Shown here: positions 40,085 to 48,073 of the stretch, in pieces
How the letters are laid out: every line of letters begins with the position of its first letter
Numbering within the stretch: position 1 is the first letter of the stretch
DNA from: an uncultured Myxococcales bacterium
Lineage (GTDB): Bacteria > Myxococcota > Myxococcia > Myxococcales > Myxococcaceae
Direction of reading: 5' to 3'
Assembly: GCA_937980205.1 (NCBI GenBank)
Contig: CALJKW010000055.1
Span: 248,001 to 312,000, forward strand
Length of the DNA stretch: 64,000 nucleotides
The notes under the pieces: generated by a model
The model's database searches: none
What the model saw: only the letters and a program-made list of their open reading frames with translations
Told to the model about the DNA's origin: nothing
Translations under genes and position numbers: made by a program

Positions 40085-41152
40085 ATGGCGCGCGTCGCAT
40101 ACGAACAGACGACCTGTCGCTATGAAGGAGCACCCAGGCCCGCCGTCGAGAAGCTGAGCCTCGAGGTGCGTGACGGCGAGCTCCTGGTGCTCGTCGGCCC
40201 GTCGGGCTCGGGCAAGTCCACCGCGCTGCGCATGCTCGCGGGCCTCGAGCCCGTCTCCGAGGGCACCGTCCGCATCGGCGAGCTCGACGTCACGCGCAAA
40301 GAGCCCGCCGAGCGCGACGTCGCGATGGTATTCCAGAACTACGCGCTCTACCCGCACATGACCGTCGCCGAGAACATGGCGTTCGCGCTCAAGCTCGCCG
40401 GCTACGGCGAGGCCGAGCGCTCCGAGCGCGTGCACCGCGCGGCGCGCATGCTGGGCCTCGAGCAGCTGCTCGAGCGGAAGCCGAAGCAGCTCTCCGGCGG
40501 CCAGCGCCAGCGCGTCGCGATGGGCCGGGCGATCGTCCGCGAGCCGCAGGTGTTCCTGATGGACGAGCCGCTCTCGAACCTCGACGCGAAGCTGCGCGCG
40601 CAGACCCGGCTCGAGGTCGCGCAGCTGCAGCGGCGGCTCGGCACGACGACGATGTACGTCACGCACGATCAGGTCGAGGCGATGACGCTCGGCGACCGCG
40701 TCGCGGTGATGGAGAGCGGCAAGCTGCAGCAGTGTGCTCCGCCCTCGGAGCTGTACGCGAAGCCCGCGAACGTGTTCGTCGCCGGCTTCATCGGCTCACC
40801 GGCGATGAACCTGCTCGACGTCCCCCGCGTCGGCGCCGCGGCGGCCCGGCTCGGAGACGCGTTGGTCCCGGTTCCCCCGAACGGCGGCCATCCCTACGTG
40901 ACGCTCGGCCTTCGACCCGAAGCGCTCGAGCCCGCAGCGGACGGCGCGCTGCCCTTCTCCGTAGAGGTCGTCGAAGCGCTCGGCGCCGACGCGTACGCCT
41001 ATGGGCGTCTCGCCGGCGTCGACGAGCAGCTCGTCGTCAGGTGCGATGGCCGCATGCCCCCGCGGCGCGGAGAGACGCTCAGGCTCCGCGTCCGCGAAGA
41101 CGAGGTTCACGCCTTCGACCCGACGACCGGGTTGCGCCTCGGTCCGGGCTAA
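40085..41152 (+). CDS. ABC transporter ATPase, MalK/UgpC type
   Basis: 355 residues. Walker A 'LVGPSGSGKSTALRMLAG', Q-loop 'VAMVFQNYALYPHMTV', signature 'LSGGQRQRVAMGRAIVREP', Walker B 'VFLMDEPLSNLDAKLR', and the switch His in 'TMYVTHDQVEAMTLGDRVAV'. A TOBE-type regulatory domain follows from ~residue 240 ('GSPAMNLLDV', 'LGLRPEALEPAADG'). It hydrolyses ATP to drive the importer encoded upstream. Having a dedicated ATPase in the cluster means the operon is self-sufficient. Confidence 0.94.
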   Translation: MARVAYEQTTCRYEGAPRPAVEKLSLEVRDGELLVLVGPSGSGKSTALRMLAGLEPVSEGTVRIGELDVTRKEPAERDVAMVFQNYALYPHMTVAENMAFALKLAGYGEAERSERVHRAARMLGLEQLLERKPKQLSGGQRQRVAMGRAIVREPQVFLMDEPLSNLDAKLRAQTRLEVAQLQRRLGTTTMYVTHDQVEAMTLGDRVAVMESGKLQQCAPPSELYAKPANVFVAGFIGSPAMNLLDVPRVGAAAARLGDALVPVPPNGGHPYVTLGLRPEALEPAADGALPFSVEVVEALGADAYAYGRLAGVDEQLVVRCDGRMPPRRGETLRLRVREDEVHAFDPTTGLRLGPG

Positions 41153-41166
41153 GGTCCAGGCGGCCA

Positions 41167-42105
41167 GTGGCCTCGACCGTCCTCCAGCTCATCGGCCGCA
41201 CGCCGCTCGTCGAGCTCGCGCGCATCGGCGCCGGCCTGCGCGTCCCGGTGCTGGTGAAGTGCGAGCACCTGAACCCCGGCGGCTCGATCAAAGACCGCAT
41301 CGCACTCGCGATCGTCGACGACGCCGAGCGCCGCGGCGTGCTGCGGCCGGGCGCGACGCTCGTCGAGGCGACCGCGGGCAACACCGGCGTCGGGCTGGCG
41401 CTCGTCGCTGCCGCGCGCGGCTATCGCCTCGTCTGCGTGATGCCCGAGAAGATGTCCGTCGACAAACGCGCGTCGCTGACTTCGCTGGGCGCGGAGGTGA
41501 TCATCACTCCGAACGCGCCGCCGTCGAGCCCGGACAACTTCCGGAACGTCGCGCAGCGCCTCGCCGCGCAGAACGGGTGGTTCCTCACCGACCAATTCAA
41601 CAACCCGGCGAACGTGCGCGTGCACGCCGAGACCACCGCCGCCGAGATCCTCGAGCAGACCGGCGGCCGCGTCGGAGCGTTCGTCGCCGGCGCCGGCACC
41701 GGCGGCACCATCAGCGGCGTCGGCCGCAGGCTCAAGTCGGCGGTGCCGGGCATTCGCATCGTGCTGGCGGATCCGATCGGCTCGGCGCTCGCCGACTGGG
41801 TCGAGACGGGTAGACCGGGACCTGACGGCGCCTATGCCGTCGAGGGCATCGGCGCGAGCGAGCCGCCCTCGAACCTGCACCGCGACGTCATCGACGGCGC
41901 CGAGCGCGTCAGCGACGCCGAGAGCTTCGCGATGGCGAAGCGGTTGATGCGCGAAGAAGGCCTGCTCGTCGGAGGCTCCGCGGGAACCAACGTCGTCGCC
42001 GCGCTGCGGGTAGCCTCGCGCGCCGATGTGGACGGTCCCGTCGTCACGGTGCTGCCCGACGCGTGGGACCGCTACCGCAGCAAGCCGTGGATGCAGGAGA
42101 CATGA
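41167..42105 (+). CDS. Cysteine synthase/cystathionine beta-synthase-type PLP enzyme
   Basis: 312 residues from a GTG at 41167. It is a fold-type II PLP enzyme: Lys42 in 'LNPGGSIKDRIALAIVDDAE', 'EATAGNTGVGLALVAAARGY' (the T/S-x-G-N-T substrate loop) and 'GAGTGGTISGVGRRLKS' (phosphate loop). 'EGIGASEPPSNLHRDVIDGA' is the beta-8/9 region; its position after an unusually short 'DPIGSALAD' points to the CBS-like rather than the CysK-like side, but no CBS regulatory domain is attached. It either makes cysteine from O-acetylserine or condenses serine with homocysteine. TAAGGT, which contains the previous gene's stop, lies 11 bases before the start. Confidence 0.87.
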   Translation: MASTVLQLIGRTPLVELARIGAGLRVPVLVKCEHLNPGGSIKDRIALAIVDDAERRGVLRPGATLVEATAGNTGVGLALVAAARGYRLVCVMPEKMSVDKRASLTSLGAEVIITPNAPPSSPDNFRNVAQRLAAQNGWFLTDQFNNPANVRVHAETTAAEILEQTGGRVGAFVAGAGTGGTISGVGRRLKSAVPGIRIVLADPIGSALADWVETGRPGPDGAYAVEGIGASEPPSNLHRDVIDGAERVSDAESFAMAKRLMREEGLLVGGSAGTNVVAALRVASRADVDGPVVTVLPDAWDRYRSKPWMQET

Positions 42106-42138
42106 AAAAGCGGCGCGACCCATGACGAGTCGCGCCGC
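42105..42138 (-). terminator. Intrinsic terminator after the glycine-rich lipoprotein gene
   Basis: Arms GCGGCGCGAC (42110-42119) and GTCGCGCCGC (42129-42138) form a ten-pair stem with a nine-base loop. On the minus strand it is followed by five T's (42109-42105). It lies between convergent genes and serves the minus-strand lipoprotein gene; on the plus strand there is no T-run. Confidence 0.85.
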
Positions 42139-42155
42139 CGAGTAACAGCCGTCGA

Positions 42156-44441
42156 TCAGGGGCAGCCGAGCAGATTGGCGTTCATGCCATCGCCACCGCC
42201 GAACACGTTGCGGCCGCTGCCTGCGCTGGCCGGCGTGATGACCAGGCCCGTGCCGCCGACGGGGCCGGACACCTGGTAACAGAAGATGCCGATCGTCGAC
42301 CCGCCCGCGCCGTTGCCACCGGCACCTCCGATGCCGCCACGACCGCCGGCTCCGCCGGCCCCGCCCCAGCCGGAGTTGCGTCCGCCGTTGTGTACGCCCC
42401 TGCCGGCTGTTCCACCCGCCCCGCCGAGGCCGCCAGCGCCGCCGCTCCCACCCAGGCCGCCGTTGCCGCCGCTCTGCCGGACGATTCGAACGTGCGCCAG
42501 CATCGGGTTCGAACGGATGAGGGTGAGACCGACCGATGAGCCACCGGGCGCACCGCCCGACCCACCAAAGCCGCCGTTGCCACCGCTGCCGCCACCGCCG
42601 CCGTATCCACCTGCTTCGTAGGGCCCGGTGATGTTGCAGGACAGCTTCCCGCCGCCGCCGCCGCCACCGCCGCCCTTGCCGGGGGCTCCCGGAGCTCCAG
42701 GCTGACCGAACGCCGACGTCGGGTGCTGCCACAGGCCGTCGCTGGTGAGCAGATAGCCGGCAGTTCCAAAAGCTCCGGAAGCGCCCTGTGTCCCGGGGCT
42801 GCCCGCCGTGCCTGAGACGCCAGCACCGAGAGACCCGCACCCACCAACGGCGCCGCTGCCGCCCGGAGTGGGCCCGAAGCCCGGCAGGCCCGACGTGCCG
42901 CTCGCACCCGCTGAAGCCCAGCCGCCGATGCCGCCGCCACCGCCGAAATACGGCCCCCCCGCGCCCTGAGCAGCGGCAGGAGCGCCAAGCCTCCAATCGG
43001 CGTCGCCGGGGATCGCGCTCGGGCCGTCTCCGCCCTTCTCACCCGGACTGCCCTGCGCGCCGGTCGCCCCGTCGCTGCCGGCTGAAGGCGTGCTCGAGCT
43101 CAGCTCGACGTGGCGCAGGGTGATGGAGGTGCCACTGTCGACCAGCCGCATCACCTGCGAGTTGCCGCCAGGTGTGGTCACCGCCGCGGCCGCGAACACG
43201 ACCCGTTCGAACACCGTCGGCACCGTAACGTTGCGCAGCAGCACGCCAGTCGGGGGAACCAGGACTGACGGGCGCGGCGTCGTGGCCGTGCGTCCCCAGC
43301 TCGCGTCGTACCCGCCGTACAGGTGCAGCCCCGCCGGCCACGCCGCCTGCGCTGGAGGCAGGGTGTAGTTGCCCTGCGCGACAAACAGCGCACGCCGGCC
43401 CGTCGCCGACGCCACGGCCAGCGCGCGGGTCAGGGTCTTGACCGCCGTCGTACGGCTCGTGCCGTTGGCGAGGTCATTGCCGTTCTGGTCGGAGAGGAAC
43501 ACGGCCAGGCTCGCGTTGCCGTCGATGCCGTCGCAGTTCGTGTCCTGGAAGTTGTCGTCCGGGTCATCGGCGTTGGAAGCGCAGACGCACTGGTTCGAGG
43601 AGCACGTGTAGAACTGCGGGCACGTCCCGTTCGTCCCGAACGTGACGGTTACGCCGCAGGCATCGGTCTGCGTGCCGCAGTTGTAGGCCGCGGGGTAATC
43701 GCTGCGAGTCTTCGGAATGCACGTGCACACGTTGCTCTCGCACTGCTTCTGCGCGCCGGTGCACGGGCCGAGGTCGAACGTGCCGCCGCAGCCATTGTCG
43801 ACGGGATCGCAGTTCTTGCCTGGGTAGTCCGCGGCAGTCATGGGCTGGCACACGCACTGGTTGCTCACGCACGCGTCCCGCCCGGTGCACGTCGGCAGCA
43901 CCACGGTTCCGCCGCAGCCGTCCGAGACGGCGGGCGTTCCGCACTGCAGGTTCGGGAAGTCCGCGCGCGTCTTCGGCTTGCAGCCGCATTGACCCGAGAC
44001 CAGCGCACCGCACGTCTCCGGCGCGGAGCACGAGCCGCAGCTCAGCGTGCCGCCGCAGAGATCGGGAATCTGACCGCACGTCGCGCCGACGTCCGAGCAC
44101 TTGCGCGGGGTGCAGGTCATGCCAGCGTCGATCGGCATCATCGGCTCACCAGCGTCGGGCTCGGTGCCTGCGTCCTCGACGCCCGCGTCGTTCGTGCCTG
44201 CGTCTTCGATCCCCGCATCGTCGGTGCCGGCGTCCTGGTTCGACTCGGCGCCGGCGTCGACGAGGCCCGCATCCTTCGCTGGCGGCTTCGGCTCGTCTTC
44301 GTGAACGCAGACGCCCTTGCGGCAGACGGCGTCGTCTTCGCAGTCACGGTTGAAGTTGCACGTCTGAACTTGCGGCCCGCAACCGACGAGCAGACCCAGG
44401 GACACAGCGAACGCGAGAAGGTGTCTCATGAGCCAGCGCAT
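42156..44441 (-). CDS. Large cysteine- and glycine-rich surface lipoprotein with DAG linker
   Basis: 761 residues; ATGs at 44441 and 44429 are both possible starts. The signal peptide ends in a lipobox ('FAVSLGLLVGCGPQ'). The first mature segment has cysteine pairs ('TCNFNRDCEDDAVCRKGVCV'), then a linker of repeated D-A-G triplets. About five cysteine-rich blocks follow ('CGGTLSCGSCSAPETCG', 'CQPMTAADYPGKNCDP'), then a beta-helix-like part ('RALFVAQGNYTLPPAQ', 'LRNVTVPTVFERVVFAAAAV'). The last ~250 residues are collagen-like glycine-rich sequence broken by short beta motifs. DAG-linked lipoproteins of this type are common in Myxococcota, and the function is unknown. It has its own terminator at 42105. 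Confidence 0.85.
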   Translation of the reverse strand: MRWLMRHLLAFAVSLGLLVGCGPQVQTCNFNRDCEDDAVCRKGVCVHEDEPKPPAKDAGLVDAGAESNQDAGTDDAGIEDAGTNDAGVEDAGTEPDAGEPMMPIDAGMTCTPRKCSDVGATCGQIPDLCGGTLSCGSCSAPETCGALVSGQCGCKPKTRADFPNLQCGTPAVSDGCGGTVVLPTCTGRDACVSNQCVCQPMTAADYPGKNCDPVDNGCGGTFDLGPCTGAQKQCESNVCTCIPKTRSDYPAAYNCGTQTDACGVTVTFGTNGTCPQFYTCSSNQCVCASNADDPDDNFQDTNCDGIDGNASLAVFLSDQNGNDLANGTSRTTAVKTLTRALAVASATGRRALFVAQGNYTLPPAQAAWPAGLHLYGGYDASWGRTATTPRPSVLVPPTGVLLRNVTVPTVFERVVFAAAAVTTPGGNSQVMRLVDSGTSITLRHVELSSSTPSAGSDGATGAQGSPGEKGGDGPSAIPGDADWRLGAPAAAQGAGGPYFGGGGGIGGWASAGASGTSGLPGFGPTPGGSGAVGGCGSLGAGVSGTAGSPGTQGASGAFGTAGYLLTSDGLWQHPTSAFGQPGAPGAPGKGGGGGGGGGKLSCNITGPYEAGGYGGGGGSGGNGGFGGSGGAPGGSSVGLTLIRSNPMLAHVRIVRQSGGNGGLGGSGGAGGLGGAGGTAGRGVHNGGRNSGWGGAGGAGGRGGIGGAGGNGAGGSTIGIFCYQVSGPVGGTGLVITPASAGSGRNVFGGGDGMNANLLGCP

Positions 44442-44774
44442 GAGCAGCGCCGGGACCGTCGTATCCCCTCGAATTCAGGCCGCCTCGATCGAGACGGCGT
44501 CCGCGTTCTTGCTCCGTGTGCGGCGCAGCCTGCGAACGCTCTCGGTAAACGCTTCTGGGACAGATTCGGATGTTCGTACTGACCCACGCAGGCTCTCGCG
44601 TTGCGACTCCGAGAACTTGCGCCGAGAGCGCTGGGACAGATTCGCCGATTCGCTCTGTCCCATCGTGAGTCCGTCGCCTCGGGAGCGGGTGCCCTCGGGA
44701 CACGTTGAGCGAAGGCGAGGCGTCCCGGCTCCACGCTGGACTGTAGCTGCGAAGCGAGCCTGAGTGGTGGCTGC
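44442..44774. other. Non-coding spacer with a repeated CTGGGACAGATTCG element
   Basis: A 333-base gap with no convincing gene. CTGGGACAGATTCG occurs at 44555-44568 and again at 44631-44644, and the inverted TCTGTCCCA follows at 44654-44662, so the second copy can form a stem. The spacing of the two direct copies is 76 bases. Base composition is less GC-rich than neighbouring genes. The start region of the divergent lipoprotein gene and of the 44775 gene both lie here, so promoters are expected, but none is clear. Confidence 0.5.
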
Positions 44775-45113
44775 ATGGACCAGGCCCCGCAGCCCGAAGA
44801 CGTCGCCGCGTACACCGAGCGCGAGGAACGACGCGCCGACGTGCAGCGCCGCATGGACGAGGTGGCCGGCGTGCTCGCCGAGACCCTGCTCGGCATGTGG
44901 CGGGCGAAGCACCGGGCCGAGCGTCGTGGGGAACCCTGGCCGCCGCCCGAGCCGCCGAAGCCGGAGCCGCCTCGCACCTCGCGCGGTGGCAACGACGGAG
45001 CCCACGACGAGCGACGCGCCGAAGCCGCCGCGCGGGCGGTTCGCGACGATGACGATCGAGGAGCTGCAGACGAAGTACCTCGAGGTCGTCGGCCGCAGCA
45101 CGGGCAGCGATGA
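44775..45113 (+). CDS. Hypothetical charged protein
   Basis: 112 residues from the ATG at 44775. The first ~65 are a charged helix ('DVAAYTEREERRADVQRRMD', 'LAETLLGMWRAKHRAERRG') and a Pro/Glu-rich stretch. Third positions in that part are nearly all G or C, supporting translation. The last ~42 codons overlap the next gene in another frame and look like its shadow. The true end may therefore differ, or the two may be one gene split by a frameshift. No family is recognised. Confidence 0.45.
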   Translation: MDQAPQPEDVAAYTEREERRADVQRRMDEVAGVLAETLLGMWRAKHRAERRGEPWPPPEPPKPEPPRTSRGGNDGAHDERRAEAAARAVRDDDDRGAADEVPRGRRPQHGQR

Positions 45114-45393
45114 TCGCCGCTACCTCATCTGGAAGATCCGCGAGGCCGAGAAGGGCCGCATCAACGTCGGACCGCGCAAGACCCGCGCGCGCGATGGCGA
45201 GCCGCTCGAGGTGAAGATCCTCCCGCTGCGGCTCGAGGCGGACGTCGCCGACAAGATGGACGAGGCCTGGCGGGCGAAGGGCATCAAGAACCGCATGGAG
45301 TTCTTCCGGGGGGCCATCGGCCACTACCTCGCGCGTCTCGGCGCGCGGGACGCGGCCGCGCTGTTCGCCAGCCCGGGCCCCACGGGCGTGTGA
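44986..45393 (+). CDS. Hypothetical protein, possible accessory-region regulator
   Basis: 135 residues from a GTG at 44986; an internal ATG near 45048 is an alternative. 'MTIEELQTKYLEVVGRSTGS' and 'DDRRYLIWKIREAEKGRINV' form a motif I have seen in short proteins of deltaproteobacterial accessory regions, without an assigned function. The second half ('LPLRLEADVADKMDEAWRAK', 'NRMEFFRGAIGHYLARLG') reads like a ribbon-helix-helix or other small DNA-binding fold. It overlaps the preceding gene by 128 bases in another frame. A link to DNA binding is a guess from this pattern. Confidence 0.6.
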   Translation: MATTEPTTSDAPKPPRGRFATMTIEELQTKYLEVVGRSTGSDDRRYLIWKIREAEKGRINVGPRKTRARDGEPLEVKILPLRLEADVADKMDEAWRAKGIKNRMEFFRGAIGHYLARLGARDAAALFASPGPTGV

Positions 45394-45593
45394 ACGTGGG
45401 CGCGGACTCGAGGGGCGTCGGCAGGCCGAGAGACGCCTCCGACGCCCCATGTCCGCGGAACCTCGCGGCTATCCAAGCGACTGAAAACACACGAGAAAGC
45501 GACGTATTCGGCCTTGCCAGGGGCGCGAACGGAAGCCTGTATGTCCTCACGCGACGGGCACTGGGCCCCGCGCAAAACGCGAGGACGACGACG

Positions 45594-45845
45594 ATGAAGA
45601 TCAAGAGCACCACCGCTTTCCGGGCCTACGCCAACGCGCGCGCCAAGCACGCCACCGAGCAGGCCGCCGCGACGGCGCGCTTCATGGTGAAGTCGGTGAA
45701 CAAGGACGGCTCGATCAGCCGCATGGCGCCTACCGGGAACAACTGGAAGTTCGACGCGTTCGCCACCGCCGAGGACGCGGAGAAGCGGCGGGCCCAGCTC
45801 GAGGCGATGAACCCCGGCTCGCGCTTCACGGTGGTGGCGCTGTGA
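45594..45845 (+). CDS. Hypothetical protein, 83 aa
   Basis: 83 residues from the ATG at 45594, following a 200-base spacer in which I see no gene. 'KIKSTTAFRAYANARAKHAT' is basic and helical; 'RFMVKSVNKDGSISRMAPTG' and 'NNWKFDAFATAEDAEKRRAQ' look like a small alpha/beta domain; it ends 'MNPGSRFTVVAL'. No signal peptide or cysteines. The stop overlaps the GTG of the next gene (GTGA), so the two are coupled. No family is recognised. Confidence 0.6.
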   Translation: MKIKSTTAFRAYANARAKHATEQAAATARFMVKSVNKDGSISRMAPTGNNWKFDAFATAEDAEKRRAQLEAMNPGSRFTVVAL

Positions 45846-46138
45846 GCAAGCCGAGCAGCATCACGATGACGAAGATCGTGAGCCAGGCCGAGAGCCGCTA
45901 CGGAACGCCCGAGCCGCAGATCGCGATCCGCTTCCCGAAGGGTACCAGCTACCGCGTCGTGAAGGCCGCGCTCCACAAGCTCGCCGCCGACGTCGAGCTG
46001 GCGACGCCCGCGAGCGAGCGCTGGTGCGTGAACACCGACGACTTCAACGAGAGCGGGCGCGTGTACCTCGAGCTCGCCGACGCGACGCCCGCCGAGGCCG
46101 AACGGGGCATGGCGCTCCTCATGAAGCTGGCTGGTTGA
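45842..46138 (+). CDS. Hypothetical protein, 98 aa
   Basis: 98 residues from a GTG at 45842 that overlaps the previous stop. 'KPSSITMTKIVSQAESRYGT', 'PQIAIRFPKGTSYRVVKAAL', 'HKLAADVELATPASERWCVN' and 'RVYLELADATPAEAERGMAL' suggest a small mixed alpha/beta soluble protein. There is no known motif. It is the last of four short genes between the lipoprotein and the EamA gene that look like accessory cargo. Confidence 0.6.
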   Translation: MSKPSSITMTKIVSQAESRYGTPEPQIAIRFPKGTSYRVVKAALHKLAADVELATPASERWCVNTDDFNESGRVYLELADATPAEAERGMALLMKLAG

Positions 46139-46202
46139 TGCTCTGCCCTATCGCGACAACCGCCGGCGCGAAGGCGCCTCCAGGGCCGATAGCGCGTTCC
46201 GC

Positions 46203-46232
46203 CTGACGCGGCATCGAGGGCGGCGGTACAAA
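46203..46232 (+). promoter_or_regulatory. Candidate promoter for the EamA gene (leaderless arrangement)
   Basis: CTGACG (46203-46208) and TACAAA (46227-46232) are 18 bases apart; the ATG at 46240 follows after seven bases with no Shine-Dalgarno. The layout is nearly the same as at 30024-30062. Confidence 0.35.
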
Positions 46233-46239
46233 CAACCGC

Positions 46240-46659
46240 ATGACTTGGTGGGCCTACGCTCTCATCGCCGCTCTCGCCGCCTCGGCGACCGCCATCCTGG
46301 CCAAGGTCGGCGTGAAGGACGTTCCCTCGAACCTGGCGACGGCGATCCGCACCGTCGTCATCCTGCTCTTCGCTTGGGGCATCGTCCTCGCAACACGAGA
46401 GCACCACGTCATCAGGGAGCTGAATCGCCGCTCGGTCCTCTTCCTGGTCCTCTCGGGCTTGGCGACCGGCATCTCGTGGCTCGCGTACTTCAAGGCCCTC
46501 CAAATGGCGCCTGCTTCCCGCGTCGCGCCTATCGACAAGGTGAGCCTTGCGTTCACGATCATCCTCGCCGGAGGGCTGCTCGGGGAACAGATCTCGTGGA
46601 AGGTCGGTCTGGGCACGGCGCTCATGATCGCCGGAGCGCTCCTGACGATCTGGAAGTAG
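46240..46659 (+). CDS. EamA/DMT-superfamily half-size transporter
   Basis: 139 residues with about five membrane segments: 'WWAYALIAALAASATAILAK', 'AIRTVVILLFAWGIVLATRE', 'FLVLSGLATGISWLAYFKAL', 'FTIILAGGLLGEQISWKVGL'. This is the single EamA repeat ('ALQMAPASRVAPIDKVSL') that in larger members is duplicated; 140-residue forms are known and work as dimers. The substrate is unknown (metabolite or drug export). It lies between small accessory genes and the RND operon. Confidence 0.88.
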   Translation: MTWWAYALIAALAASATAILAKVGVKDVPSNLATAIRTVVILLFAWGIVLATREHHVIRELNRRSVLFLVLSGLATGISWLAYFKALQMAPASRVAPIDKVSLAFTIILAGGLLGEQISWKVGLGTALMIAGALLTIWK

Positions 46660-46723
46660 CCCCGATAGTTTGCCGCGCCCCCACGTTCAGGCTGTGTTTG
46701 GTCTTGGGTGCGACAAATGAGGA

Positions 46724-48073
46724 GTGACGGGCCGCCTCGCCATCCTAATCGCCTGCCTCAGCCTGTCGGGCTGCGCGACGACGTTTCGCGATCGTGGGTG
46801 GTTGGACCGGCAGCTCCATGACCGCATCGGATTCAGCACGTGCGGCCGCTCGCGTGACGCGCTCCCGAGCGACGTCCGGCTCGAGGACGGCGTCGACGAA
46901 GCGGAGGTGGTCTCCGTCGCGTTGTGCCGCAACCCAGCGCTTCGGGCTGAGCTGACGCGAATCGACGCTGCGCTCGCCACGCTCGACGAGGCGAGGCGCC
47001 CTGCGAACCCGCAGCTCAGCATGATGGGCCCAATCGGCCCCATCACGGCAGTCGCCACGCTCCTCGTACCGCTCGAGTCGCTCTGGCAGATGCCGAATCG
47101 CACGGAGGCTGCAGCACGCGATGCTGACGTTGCCGGCGAGGCTGTCCTGATGCGCGCCCTCGACCTCGTGCGCGATGCTCGATTGCTTCACGTCGAGCTG
47201 GGGCTCGCGGCGGATCGCGCCGAAGTCCGCGTCGAGCTCGCGCGGATCGCCGCGGAGATCGCGCGCATCGCATCCGTGCGTGCAAGTGTCGGAGAGGTTA
47301 GCCCGCTCGAGGAGCGCGTGCTCGCGGCCGACGCTCGCACGAGCGCCGACGCGAGCGACCTCGCACACACGGAGGCCGTGATGGCTCGCGCCAGGCTGGT
47401 CGCGACGCTGGCGGTCGACGACACGCCGGGCAGCTCACTCCGAGCCATGTTCTCGACCGACGTCGCAACTCCTCCCGGTCTGCGTGAGCTGATCGGCTTC
47501 GCGCGAGTGGCGCGCCCCGACGCCCGCTCTGCTGAGCTGGCCATCTCGGCGGCGACCGCGCGCGCCGGATGGGAGCGCAGCCGGATCGTGAATCTCGGCG
47601 CGCTCGTTGAGACGCAGTGGGGTCAGCCCGCGGGACCGGCGCTTCGCTTGGGAGGGCGCGCCGACCTTCCCATCTTCAATCAGAACCAGGGCGGCGTCGG
47701 CCGAGCCGAGGCGGAGGTTGAGCGCGCGACAGCGCAGCACGAAATGGTCGCACGGACGGTGATCATGGAGGTCACCTTGGCGCACGCCCGGTTCGAGCAG
47801 GCGACCCGCTCCCGTCAGCGCTTCGAGACCGAGGTGCTTCCAGCCCTCGATGCTGCGCTGGAGATGGCCACTCACGGGTTCGAGACAGGGGACCAGCCGT
47901 TCCTGATCGTGCTCGATGTCCAACGACGCGCCGGAGAGGCGAGGCTCCGGCGGGCTGAGCTCATCGCGGAGCAGCGCCGCGCGCTCGCGGAGCTCGAGCG
48001 TGCCATTGGCGCGCGGCTGCAGAGCGCCGCGCAGGTCGCGTCACGTGCTCGCGCGGAACGAGGTAGCCCATGA
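46724..48073 (+). CDS. TolC/CzcC-type outer-membrane efflux lipoprotein
   Basis: 449 residues from a GTG at 46724; an in-frame stop at 46718 blocks extension, and GAGGA abuts the start. The lipoprotein signal is 'LAILIACLSLSGCATTF'. The rest is helical TolC repeats ('EVVSVALCRNPALRAELTRI', 'RPANPQLSMMGPIGPITAVA', 'RADLPIFNQNQGGVGRAEAE', 'FETEVLPALDAALEMATHGF'), as in the outer-membrane component of metal efflux RND systems. It forms a trimeric exit duct. The stop overlaps the adaptor gene's ATG (ATGA). Codons here end in A or T more often than in the core genes. Confidence 0.88.
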   Translation: MTGRLAILIACLSLSGCATTFRDRGWLDRQLHDRIGFSTCGRSRDALPSDVRLEDGVDEAEVVSVALCRNPALRAELTRIDAALATLDEARRPANPQLSMMGPIGPITAVATLLVPLESLWQMPNRTEAAARDADVAGEAVLMRALDLVRDARLLHVELGLAADRAEVRVELARIAAEIARIASVRASVGEVSPLEERVLAADARTSADASDLAHTEAVMARARLVATLAVDDTPGSSLRAMFSTDVATPPGLRELIGFARVARPDARSAELAISAATARAGWERSRIVNLGALVETQWGQPAGPALRLGGRADLPIFNQNQGGVGRAEAEVERATAQHEMVARTVIMEVTLAHARFEQATRSRQRFETEVLPALDAALEMATHGFETGDQPFLIVLDVQRRAGEARLRRAELIAEQRRALAELERAIGARLQSAAQVASRARAERGSP

